Positions 1 to 5,864 are shown, counted from the first letter of the stretch. The stretch: DNA of 5,864 nt from an uncultured Clostridia bacterium (GCA_934271725.1 CAKQSC010000061.1:1-5864), one strand, 5' to 3'. The notes: generated by a model from the sequence alone, not told the origin. Numbers and translations are program-made.

Positions 1-1298
1 GTATGGGTATAGACGGCAGAACGCTCGTTACGAAAAGCAGTTTCAGAATACTTCATACGCTCGATAATTTAGGTCCCGCGCCCGAACCCAACCTTACCGT
101 TTTATGGTCGGTAAATCTTCCCGAAAACTTTAAAAATTATTGCGCGGAAACGTCGATAAAAACTTCCGCGATACAATACGAAAGCGACGACCTTATGCGT
201 CCCGAAATGGGAGACGATTACTGCATAGCGTGTTGCGTAAGCAGTATGCGGGTAGGTAAAGATATGCAGTTTTTCGGCGCGAGAGCGAATATAGCAAAAT
301 GTCTGCTTTACGCTTTGAACGGCGGTAAAGACGAACTTATGAAAGACGAATCGGGGCACGCTCTTCAAGTTTCGCCCGAGTTTGCGCCCGTAACCGGCGA
401 CGGCGCGCTCGTCTACGAAGAAGTTGTCAAAAAGTTTGAGAATATGATGGACTGGCTTGCCGATTTATACGTCAATACGCTCAATCTTATACACTATATG
501 CACGATAAATACAGTTACGAAGCGTTGGAAATGGCTCTTCACGATACGAATGTGAGAAGATTTTTCGCAACGGGCATTGCGGGACTTTCCTGCGCGACGG
601 ACAGTTTGTCCGCTATAAAATACGCAAAGGTGTACCCCGTAAGAGACGAAGAAGGACTTATAGTCGACTATAAAACGTTCGGCGATTTTCCCAAATACGG
701 CAACAACGACGACCGTGCGGACGATATAGCGGTGTGGATAACCGAAACGTTTATGAAAAAAATACGCAGTAGGTATACGTACAGAGAAAGCGTTCCCACG
801 ATGAGTATTTTAACCATTACGAGCAACGTCGTTTACGGCAAAAAGACGGGCAACACGCCGGACGGCAGAAGAGCGGGCGAACCGCTTGCTCCGGGCGCGA
901 ATCCCATGCACGGCAGAGATACAAACGGCGCGATAGCGTCGCTCGAATCGGTTGCGAAGATACCTTACGATTACGCGAGAGACGGCATTTCGGATACGTT
1001 CAGCGTAACGCCCGAGTCTTTGGGTAAAGACGACTACGCGTATTCGGCGGAAAAAAGCGGTAACGTAAGCGTAAAGGTTAAAAATCTTACAAGACTTCTC
1101 GACGGATACGTGAGAAGCGGAGGGCATCACCTCAACGTAAACGTGTTTAACAGAGAAACGCTTTTGGACGCGCAGGCTCACCCCGAAAAATACCCGCAAC
1201 TCACCATAAGAATAAGCGGTTACGCGGTAAACTTTATAAAACTTACCAAAGAACAGCAAGACGACGTAATTAAAAGAACTATACACGAGAAGTTGTAA
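1..1298 (+). CDS. pflB: Formate acetyltransferase (pyruvate formate-lyase), C-terminal part, 5' end outside the window
   Basis: This cytoplasmic glycyl-radical enzyme converts pyruvate and CoA to acetyl-CoA and formate in anaerobic sugar fermentation. The reading frame is open from the left edge, so the ATG at 3 is an internal Met; the visible part is 431 residues against about 750 for the family, and roughly 340 N-terminal residues are missing. Numbering from that Met, the catalytic Cys pair is Cys77-Cys78 in IACCVS (bases 231-236), equivalent to Cys418-Cys419 of the E. coli enzyme. The radical site is Gly406 in RISGYAV (bases 1218-1220), equivalent to Gly734. Other family blocks are IDGRTLVTK, MQFFGARAN, NTPDGRRAG and GANPMHGRD. 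The enzyme needs a radical-SAM activase (PflA), which does not follow it here. Its stop TAA overlaps the next ATG, so the two genes are co-transcribed. It is a true PFL rather than a glycerol dehydratase-like relative because the adjacent Cys pair and PFL-specific blocks are intact. Confidence 0.97.
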   Translation, partial: MGIDGRTLVTKSSFRILHTLDNLGPAPEPNLTVLWSVNLPENFKNYCAETSIKTSAIQYESDDLMRPEMGDDYCIACCVSSMRVGKDMQFFGARANIAKCLLYALNGGKDELMKDESGHALQVSPEFAPVTGDGALVYEEVVKKFENMMDWLADLYVNTLNLIHYMHDKYSYEALEMALHDTNVRRFFATGIAGLSCATDSLSAIKYAKVYPVRDEEGLIVDYKTFGDFPKYGNNDDRADDIAVWITETFMKKIRSRYTYRESVPTMSILTITSNVVYGKKTGNTPDGRRAGEPLAPGANPMHGRDTNGAIASLESVAKIPYDYARDGISDTFSVTPESLGKDDYAYSAEKSGNVSVKVKNLTRLLDGYVRSGGHHLNVNVFNRETLLDAQAHPEKYPQLTIRISGYAVNFIKLTKEQQDDVIKRTIHEKL

Positions 1299-2029
1299 TG
1301 AGATTATTGTTTATACGGCACGCCGATCCGAATTACGAAAAAGATTATATAACCGAAAATGGCGTCGAGGAAGCGAAAGCGTTGGGCGAATACCTTAAAA
1401 AAGAAAATCTCGGCGATATTTATTGTTCGCCTATGGGGAGAGCAAGGGCTACCGCGGACATTTCCCTTGACGGTACGGGAAAAGCTTACGAAGTAAAAGA
1501 GTGGCTTAAAGAGTTTTGCCACGTGGTGGACGCCTCCGGGGCGGAACCCGAGAAGCCCGACCATTATATATGGGATTTCAAACCGTCTTTCTGGACGGGC
1601 GAAAAGGATTTGTACGATTCGGAAAAATGGCTCGATTACCCTATGTTCAGAAATGGCGATATAAGAAAATATTACGAAGAAGTCTGTAACGGTTTCGACG
1701 GTATTTTAAAGGCTCACGGTTATGAGAGAAAGGGTAAACTTTATAACGTAACGAAAGAAAACAGAGATACGTTGGTATTTTTCTGCCATTTCGGCGTGGA
1801 AACGGTTATACTTTCGCATTTATTCAACATACCGCCGACGATACTTTCTCATCATTTCGTATGTCTGCCTACCGCCGTTACGGAACTTTATACGGAAGAA
1901 AGAGAAGAAAAAATCGCGACTTTCCGTTGTTCTTGCATGGGCGGTTTGTCGCACTTGTACGCAAAGGGATTAAAACCGAGTTTTTCCGCAAGATTTTGCG
2001 AAACTTTTCATTCGGACGAAAGACATTGA
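1298..2029 (+). CDS. Histidine phosphatase family protein (phosphoglycerate mutase-like fold)
   Basis: This is a 243-residue protein of the histidine phosphatase superfamily, whose members transfer phosphate through a phospho-histidine. The N-terminus carries the family signature as RHAD, with Arg7 and the likely phospho-accepting His8. Residues 44-53 (SPMGRARATA) match the second conserved block that supplies a phosphate-binding Arg. Glu68 or Glu72 is a candidate acid. The C-terminal block FCHFG puts the second active-site His at 164. The middle, about residues 75-150, is longer than in minimal members and rich in Trp, Tyr and Asp, which could form a substrate cap. The substrate cannot be read from sequence: phosphosugar, phosphoglycerate or nucleotide substrates are all possible. 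No signal peptide or membrane segment is visible. The ATG shares its A with the TAA stop of pflB and has only a weak purine-rich stretch upstream, so translation is probably coupled to pflB. A terminator follows. Confidence 0.88.
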   Translation: MRLLFIRHADPNYEKDYITENGVEEAKALGEYLKKENLGDIYCSPMGRARATADISLDGTGKAYEVKEWLKEFCHVVDASGAEPEKPDHYIWDFKPSFWTGEKDLYDSEKWLDYPMFRNGDIRKYYEEVCNGFDGILKAHGYERKGKLYNVTKENRDTLVFFCHFGVETVILSHLFNIPPTILSHHFVCLPTAVTELYTEEREEKIATFRCSCMGGLSHLYAKGLKPSFSARFCETFHSDERH

Positions 2030-2050
2030 TTAAATACTTTATTATATAAG

Positions 2051-2082
2051 AGGGCTTTTTGAAAAGTCCTTTTATTTTTTTT
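2051..2082 (+). terminator. Rho-independent terminator after the pflB-phosphatase unit
   Basis: An 8-bp stem (AGGGCTTT at 2051-2058 with AAAGTCCT at 2063-2070, one G-U pair) closes a TTGA loop and is followed by a T-rich run with a single A at 2071-2082. It lies 21 bases past the phosphatase stop codon and just upstream of the hrcA promoter, so it separates the two transcription units. Confidence 0.85.
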
Positions 2083-2131
2083 AAAAAAGTTGTAAAAAAC
2101 GCTTGACAAAGGAAAAACATAATAGTATTAT
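2083..2131 (+). promoter_or_regulatory. Sigma-A type promoter of the hrcA operon, with A-tracts upstream
   Basis: The -35 box is TTGACA at 2103-2108, a perfect consensus. After a 17-base spacer comes the -10 box TATTAT at 2126-2131, one base from TATAAT. Two A6 tracts (2083-2088 and 2094-2099), 11 bases apart and directly upstream of the -35, resemble an UP element or a DNA bend. Transcription is expected to start near 2138, just before the CIRCE operator. This is a strong vegetative promoter controlled by repression, as in the HrcA regulon, rather than by a heat-shock sigma factor. Confidence 0.88.
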
Positions 2132-2142
2132 TTAGTAGAAAG

Positions 2143-2169
2143 TTGGCAATCGAGTGTATCGAGTGCTAA
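2143..2169 (+). promoter_or_regulatory. CIRCE operator (HrcA binding site)
   Basis: CIRCE is the inverted repeat TTAGCACTC-N9-GAGTGCTAA bound by HrcA. Here the right half GAGTGCTAA (2161-2169) is perfect, the spacer is exactly 9 bases (2152-2160), and the left half TTGGCAATC (2143-2151) matches 7 of 9 positions. It begins about 12 bases after the -10 box and overlaps the expected start of the transcript, the position from which HrcA blocks transcription. It lies 37 bases before hrcA, implying that HrcA represses its own operon. Confidence 0.95.
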
Positions 2170-2193
2170 CAAATAGCATAAAATATTGCTAGC

Positions 2194-2203
2194 AAGGTAA
2201 AGG
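2194..2203 (+). promoter_or_regulatory. Ribosome binding site of hrcA
   Basis: Two purine-rich candidates lie close together: AAGG at 2194-2197, 9 bases before the ATG and well spaced, and AAAGG at 2199-2203, only 3 bases before it. The first is more likely and supports the ATG at 2207. It touches the end of a short inverted repeat in the leader. Confidence 0.55.
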
Positions 2204-2206
2204 AAA

Positions 2207-3226
2207 ATGAAACTGTCGGACAGAAAAAAGAAAATACTTCAAATAGTCGTGGACGATTATATCGAGAGCGCGAAGCCGGTCAGCAGTAAAAGCATAACGG
2301 AAAAGCATCTTAAAGATATAAGTTCGGCAACGGTAAGAAGCGAACTTGCAACGCTTGAAGAGTTGGGGTATCTTACTCAACGCCACGCGAGCGGAGGAAG
2401 GGTTCCGTCGGTAGAGGCGTATAAACTTTACGTAAGCGAACTTATGGACAAAGGCAAACTTTCAAGCAAAGAAGTAAGTTTCATAAAAACCGCTTTCGAG
2501 AAAGGCTCCGACGATATGGAACACGTTATAAAAAACGTAACCAAAGTCATAAGCGACCTTACGGACTACACTTCCGTTTCGATGGCGGGGGTTAACAGCG
2601 ACGAAAAAATCACGAGCGTAAAGTTGTTCAGATTCAAAGCGGATAAGGCGCTTCTTCTCGTTGCGACGGAAAACACGCTTATAAACGACAAGTCGATAGA
2701 TTTACCCGAAGATATGACGAACGAACAGTTCGAGCGTTGCAACAATATGATAGAGCATACGTTTATCGGCAAAGACCTTAAACAGGTTTTGGAGTCGGGC
2801 GACGATTTGGTAAGAGATATAAGCGAATACAAAGAATTGTTCTCGAAGATTACGGAAGCGATTATTGATTATCTGAGCGAGAGAGAAAACAGAGTTTATC
2901 TCGAAGGACAGGAAAAAATAGTAGACATTCCTACAAGCGACGAAAAAGAGAAAGTGAAAAATCTCTTGTCCGTCATAAACAGCAAAGACCAACTTGCGGG
3001 TATTCTTAAAAGAGACGAAAACATAGACATAAGCGTAAGAATAGGCAAAGAGTGCGGTGAAGGAATGCCGGAGGATTGTTCGGTAGTTACGGCGACTTAT
3101 TCGTCGGAAGGCAAAAAGTTAGGTACGTACGGCGTTATAGGTCCCGTCAGAATGGATTATCAGAAAGTTATATCCGTTCTCGAAGGAGTCGGAAAAATGC
3201 TTGAAAATATGATAAAAGACAGGTAG
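2207..3226 (+). CDS. hrcA: Heat-inducible transcription repressor HrcA
   Basis: HrcA is the dimeric DNA-binding repressor of class I heat-shock genes; it binds CIRCE and, in studied Gram-positive species, needs the GroEL chaperonin to stay active. The 339 residues match the usual family length of about 340. Residues 1-75 form the winged helix-turn-helix, with the conserved block around SSATVRSELATLEELGY (39-55) and the turn GRVPS (64-68) that follows. The central region is the GAF-like domain with its inserted dimerisation segment and is less conserved. The family-defining C-terminal block GVIGPVRMDY is at 309-318. It is the first gene after the CIRCE operator and is followed 4 bases later by grpE, so it is autoregulated and co-transcribed with the DnaK machinery. 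Start choice: the ATG at 2207 gives the canonical N-terminus. Confidence 0.98.
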   Translation: MKLSDRKKKILQIVVDDYIESAKPVSSKSITEKHLKDISSATVRSELATLEELGYLTQRHASGGRVPSVEAYKLYVSELMDKGKLSSKEVSFIKTAFEKGSDDMEHVIKNVTKVISDLTDYTSVSMAGVNSDEKITSVKLFRFKADKALLLVATENTLINDKSIDLPEDMTNEQFERCNNMIEHTFIGKDLKQVLESGDDLVRDISEYKELFSKITEAIIDYLSERENRVYLEGQEKIVDIPTSDEKEKVKNLLSVINSKDQLAGILKRDENIDISVRIGKECGEGMPEDCSVVTATYSSEGKKLGTYGVIGPVRMDYQKVISVLEGVGKMLENMIKDR

Positions 3227-3230
3227 TCGA

Positions 3231-3776
3231 ATGGATAAGGAAAAAGATAAAAAGATAAAAGCCGATAAGGCGGAAGAGATAAAAGTCAAGGAAACGGAAA
3301 CGAAAGCGCCCGAAACCGTTTTAAAGTCGGAATACGACGGTAAGGTTAAAGAACTTACCGAACTTTCCGAGGATTATAAGGACAAATGGTACAGAGTTTC
3401 CGCGGAGTTTGCGAATTATAAAAAGAGAGTGGCTTCGGAATCGACTAACGCTTACGTAAACGGCAAAGCGGATACGGTAAGAAAGATACTTCCGATAGGC
3501 GACAATCTCGAAAGAGCGCTTTCTATGCCTCTCGACGACGTTAATCGCAAAGGAATAGAAATGCTTTTAAAATCTTTTAAAGAGGTTTGCAAAGATTTAG
3601 GCGTAGAAGAAATAAATCCCGAAGGGCAGGTATTCGACCCTAACGTTGCAGAAGCCGTAATGCAGGCGGAACCGCAGGAAAACGACGTTTCGGGTAACGT
3701 GAAAGCGGTTTTTGAAAATGGATACAAATACGGCGATAAAATTATAAGATACGCTAAGGTAAGCGTTATTAAATAA
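3231..3776 (+). CDS. grpE: Nucleotide exchange factor GrpE
   Basis: GrpE is the cytoplasmic dimer that releases ADP from DnaK and resets the chaperone cycle. The 181 residues fit the family. Residues 1-30 are Lys- and Glu-rich and probably disordered, as is usual. About 35-85 is the long dimerisation helix containing AEFANYKKR (59-67), then LPIGDNLERAL (87-97) in the four-helix bundle. The C-terminal beta domain that contacts DnaK has the conserved FDPN (125-128) and GYKYGDKIIRYAKVSV (154-169). Two positions differ from the most common pattern: Ala130 replaces the usual His in FDPNxHEAV, and Tyr164 replaces the usual Pro or small residue in IRPAxV. The start lies 4 bases after the hrcA stop with only a weak AGG upstream (3221-3223), suggesting translational coupling. 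Confidence 0.97.
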   Translation: MDKEKDKKIKADKAEEIKVKETETKAPETVLKSEYDGKVKELTELSEDYKDKWYRVSAEFANYKKRVASESTNAYVNGKADTVRKILPIGDNLERALSMPLDDVNRKGIEMLLKSFKEVCKDLGVEEINPEGQVFDPNVAEAVMQAEPQENDVSGNVKAVFENGYKYGDKIIRYAKVSVIK

Positions 3777-3788
3777 AAAATTACGTTT

Positions 3789-3794
3789 AAGGAG
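3789..3794 (+). promoter_or_regulatory. Strong ribosome binding site of dnaK
   Basis: AAGGAG at 3789-3794 is a near-perfect Shine-Dalgarno sequence 10 bases before the dnaK ATG. It is much stronger than the sites of grpE and hrcA in the same transcript, which fits the need for DnaK in excess of its co-chaperones, and it fixes the start at 3805. Confidence 0.85.
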
Positions 3795-3804
3795 ATATAA
3801 AATT

Positions 3805-5610
3805 ATGAAAACGATAGGTATAGATTTAGGTACGACGAACAGTTGCGTAGCGGTTATGGAAGGCGGTGAACCCGTCGTTATAGCGAATGCGGAGGGTTCG
3901 AGAACGACTCCGTCGGTAGTAGGATTTCAAAAGGACGGCGAAAGACTCGTCGGACAGGTTGCAAAACGTCAGGCGGTGGCTAACGCGGACAGAACCGTTT
4001 CCTCCATTAAAAGACACATGGGTAGCGATTATAAAGTAACGATTGACGGAAAGAGTTATTCTCCGCAAGAGATTTCGGCAATGATACTTTCCAAACTTAA
4101 AAAGGACGCGGAAAGTTATCTCGGCGGTCCCGTAACGGACGCGGTTATCACTTGCCCCGCATACTTTACGGACAGTCAGCGTCAGGCTACGAAAGATGCC
4201 GGCAAGATAGCGGGACTTAACGTTTTGAGAATTATAAACGAACCCACGGCGGCGGCTCTCGCGTACGGACTCGATAAAGACAGCAATCAGAAAGTTATTA
4301 TATACGACCTCGGCGGTGGTACGTTCGACGTTTCGGTTATGGAAATCAACGACGGCGTGTTTGAAGTTCTTGCAACCAACGGTAACTGTATGCTCGGCGG
4401 TGACGACTTCGATAACAGAATAATGAATTATCTTATAGACGAATTCAAGGCGAAAGAGGGTATAGATTTGTCCAAAGACAAACTCGCTCTTCAAAGACTT
4501 AAAGAAGCGAGCGAAAAGGCTAAAATCGAACTTTCGAGCATGACGTCTACCAACATCAACTTGCCGTACATCACGGCGGACGCTACGGGACCGAAACACC
4601 TTGACGTAACTCTTACAAGACAAAAGTTCGAGGCGTTGACTGCGGATCTCGTAAACGCTACCATCGAACCTATGAAAAAGGCTATGGCGGACGCGAAACT
4701 TACTTACGACAAGATAGACAAAGTAATTCTCGTCGGCGGTTCCACGCGTATGCCTCAGGTAGTCGAAGCGGTAAGAAAAATGACGGGTAAAGAACCGTTC
4801 AAAGGTATTAACCCGGACGAATGCGTCGCAATCGGCGCGGCTATTCAGGGCGGTGTTTTGTCGGGCGACGTAAAAGACGTCGTACTTCTCGACGTAACTC
4901 CGTTGTCGCTCGGTATCGAAACGCTCGGCGGTGTAACCACTAAACTTATAGAGAGAAACACTACCATTCCCGTAAAGAAATCGCAAGTGTTCTCTACGGC
5001 GGCGGATAATCAGACGCAGGTTGACATTCACGTTTTGCAAGGCGAAAGAGAGTTTGCTGCGGACAATAAAACGCTCGGCAGATTCCAACTCGTGGGAATT
5101 GCGCCCGCGCCGAGAGGAATACCTCAGATAGAAGTTACCTTCGATATAGACGCAAACGGTATAGTTAAGGTTTCCGCAAAAGATTTGGGAACGGGCAAGG
5201 AACAAAACATTACGATTACTTCTTCCTCTAACCTTTCGGAAGCGGACATCAACAAAGCCGTAAACGAAGCGAAAGAATACGAAGAAGCGGATAAAAAGAG
5301 AAAAGAAGTCGTAGACAACCACAATAAGTTGGACGGATTCATTTTCACGGTAGAAAAATCTGTAAAAGACTTGGGCGACAAACTCGACGCAAGCGATAAA
5401 GAAACTATCGAAAACGCCGTAAAAGACGCAAAGACGGAACTCGAAAGCAACGATAACGACCGTATGGTAAAGGCTCTCGAAACGCTTAACAACGTCGTTC
5501 AGCCCATATTTACGAAAGTATATCAGGCAAACGGCGGTAACCCTAACGATATGGGCGGAACAGGCGCGGAAGGCGGTAACGGCCCCGATGCGGAGTTTCA
5601 TCAGAACTAA
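3805..5610 (+). CDS. dnaK: Molecular chaperone DnaK (Hsp70)
   Basis: DnaK is the ATP-dependent cytosolic Hsp70 that binds exposed hydrophobic segments, working with DnaJ and GrpE. The 601 residues are close to the Gram-positive family length of about 610. The ATPase domain (1 to about 355) shows IDLGTTNS (6-13), the catalytic Lys69 in SIKR, NEPTAAALAYG (145-155), DLGGGTFD (168-175, with Thr173 equivalent to the E. coli autophosphorylation site Thr199) and VGGSTRMP (310-317). The linker VVLLDVTPLSLGIE (359-372) leads to the substrate-binding beta domain and then the helical lid (about 480-575). The segment of roughly 25 residues that proteobacterial DnaKs have after IKR is absent, the Gram-positive signature. 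Two oddities are visible: NGNCMLGGDDFD (192-203) where DTH or DNH is more usual before LGG, and a Gly-rich tail ending PDAEFHQN without the usual acidic EEV-type end. Confidence 0.99.
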   Translation: MKTIGIDLGTTNSCVAVMEGGEPVVIANAEGSRTTPSVVGFQKDGERLVGQVAKRQAVANADRTVSSIKRHMGSDYKVTIDGKSYSPQEISAMILSKLKKDAESYLGGPVTDAVITCPAYFTDSQRQATKDAGKIAGLNVLRIINEPTAAALAYGLDKDSNQKVIIYDLGGGTFDVSVMEINDGVFEVLATNGNCMLGGDDFDNRIMNYLIDEFKAKEGIDLSKDKLALQRLKEASEKAKIELSSMTSTNINLPYITADATGPKHLDVTLTRQKFEALTADLVNATIEPMKKAMADAKLTYDKIDKVILVGGSTRMPQVVEAVRKMTGKEPFKGINPDECVAIGAAIQGGVLSGDVKDVVLLDVTPLSLGIETLGGVTTKLIERNTTIPVKKSQVFSTAADNQTQVDIHVLQGEREFAADNKTLGRFQLVGIAPAPRGIPQIEVTFDIDANGIVKVSAKDLGTGKEQNITITSSSNLSEADINKAVNEAKEYEEADKKRKEVVDNHNKLDGFIFTVEKSVKDLGDKLDASDKETIENAVKDAKTELESNDNDRMVKALETLNNVVQPIFTKVYQANGGNPNDMGGTGAEGGNGPDAEFHQN

Positions 5611-5644
5611 TCGTAAATAACACTACTATCAACTAAAAAACACG

Positions 5645-5672
5645 AACCGAAAAGCGGAAACGCTTTTCGGTT
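5645..5672 (+). promoter_or_regulatory. Perfect hairpin between dnaK and dnaJ (attenuator or mRNA processing/stability element)
   Basis: AACCGAAAAGCG (5645-5656) and CGCTTTTCGGTT (5661-5672) form a perfect 12-bp stem closed by a GAAA loop of the stable GNRA type. The following bases are TTTCGGGG-like rather than a long T-run, so it is a poor intrinsic terminator on the + strand and dnaJ begins only 20 bases later. I infer partial attenuation or protection of the upstream dnaK message. On the opposite strand the stem is followed by GTGTTTTTT, but no minus-strand gene ends here. Confidence 0.75.
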
Positions 5673-5681
5673 TCGGGGTAT

Positions 5682-5687
5682 AAAGGG
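5682..5687 (+). promoter_or_regulatory. Ribosome binding site of dnaJ
   Basis: AAAGGG at 5682-5687 lies 5 bases before the ATG at 5693 and only 10 bases after the hairpin, which supports this start and means a ribosome at dnaJ would sit close to the stem. Confidence 0.6.
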
Positions 5688-5692
5688 AATAT

Positions 5693-5864
5693 ATGGCAAA
5701 GAATTATTATGACGTTCTCGGCTTAAAAAAGGACGCGAGCGAAGAAGAGATAAAATCCGCTTACCGTAAACTCGTTAAGCAGTATCACCCCGATCTTCAC
5801 CCGAACGATCCGACTTGCGCGGAGAAGTTTAAAGAGATAAACGAGGCTAACGAAACGTTAAGCG
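5693..5864 (+). CDS. dnaJ: Chaperone protein DnaJ, N-terminal part (J domain), cut by the right edge
   Basis: DnaJ (Hsp40) delivers unfolded substrates to DnaK and stimulates its ATPase through the J domain. I translated the 57 visible codons by hand. The start MAKNYYDVLGL is the canonical DnaJ N-terminus, the basic helix II runs EEEIKSAYRKLVKQY (17-31), and the essential HPD motif is at residues 32-34 (His codon at 5786-5788), followed by FKEINEANETLS in helix III. A full-length DnaJ of about 370-390 residues with a Gly/Phe region and zinc-binding CxxCxGxG repeats is expected beyond the edge, but only the J domain can be seen, so a shorter J-domain protein is not formally excluded. Its place directly after dnaK makes dnaJ by far the best call. 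Confidence 0.95.
   Translation, partial: MAKNYYDVLGLKKDASEEEIKSAYRKLVKQYHPDLHPNDPTCAEKFKEINEANETLS

Noticed and set aside
3..5. The ATG at the left edge as the true start of a short 431-residue PFL-like protein.
   Set aside because: The protein begins in the middle of the conserved PFL barrel (IDGRTLVTK aligns near residue 343 of the E. coli enzyme), so the gene is cut by the window rather than naturally short.
1861..2049. A 62-codon + strand open frame overlapping the end of the phosphatase gene.
   Set aside because: It lies inside the well-supported phosphatase gene in another frame, is Arg/Lys/Phe-rich, and ends at the terminator. No ribosome binding site or family match is visible.
3826..5601. 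A 591-codon open frame on the minus strand, antisense to almost all of dnaK.
   Set aside because: It is in exact codon register with dnaK, so it stays open simply because dnaK avoids TTA, CTA and TCA codons after codon 8. Its translation is a Val/Phe/Arg/Tyr-rich mirror with no recognisable domain. I see no start signals for it. Similar register-matched minus frames occur in pflB (810-1286 and 102-368).
5645..5672. The dnaK-dnaJ hairpin as an ordinary rho-independent terminator of the operon.
   Set aside because: There is no long T-run on the + strand, and dnaJ starts 20 bases downstream with its own ribosome binding site and no visible promoter in between, so full termination would silence dnaJ.
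1..5864. Mobile element, phage, CRISPR, toxin-antitoxin or other accessory system.
   Set aside because: All coding space is taken by conserved housekeeping genes with uniform codon style. I found no terminal repeats, spacer arrays, integrase or transposase pieces.

Overview
The window reads as a piece of chromosome from a low-to-mid-GC Gram-positive bacterium, most likely an anaerobic member of the Clostridia. The evidence is the HrcA/CIRCE heat-shock circuit, the gene order hrcA-grpE-dnaK-dnaJ, a DnaK lacking the segment of roughly 25 residues that proteobacterial DnaKs carry after the IKR motif, and an oxygen-sensitive pyruvate formate-lyase next door. Codon use is distinctive (many ATA Ile and AGA Arg codons together with CpG-rich GCG, TCG and ACG codons; TTA, CTA and TCA are rare in dnaK). 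I cannot name a genus from this.

Layout. Positions 1-1298 hold the C-terminal 431 residues of pyruvate formate-lyase, cut by the left edge but retaining the catalytic Cys pair and the glycyl-radical site. Its stop codon overlaps the start of a histidine-phosphatase-family gene (1298-2029). A rho-independent terminator (2051-2082) closes this fermentation unit. About 20 bases later a near-consensus vegetative promoter (2103-2131) and a CIRCE operator (2143-2169) open the heat-shock operon: hrcA (2207-3226), grpE (3231-3776), dnaK (3805-5610) and the first 57 codons of dnaJ (5693 to the right edge). A perfect 12-bp hairpin with a GAAA loop sits between dnaK and dnaJ. All genes are on the + strand and packed tightly; no stretch longer than 300 bases lacks a gene.

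How it works together. HrcA represses its own operon by binding CIRCE just downstream of the promoter. DnaK, with the nucleotide exchange factor GrpE and the J-domain co-chaperone DnaJ, refolds stressed proteins. The strong ribosome binding site on dnaK and the hairpin before dnaJ both fit a higher output of DnaK than of its partners. The upstream pair belongs to fermentation (pyruvate + CoA to acetyl-CoA + formate) plus an unassigned phosphatase-fold protein; its link to the heat-shock operon is probably only adjacency.

I see no mobile element, CRISPR array, tRNA/rRNA or clearly new system. The points of interest are small: the shape of the operator and leader, the dnaK-dnaJ hairpin, unusual DnaK residues including a short non-standard C-terminus, and the pflB-phosphatase coupling.
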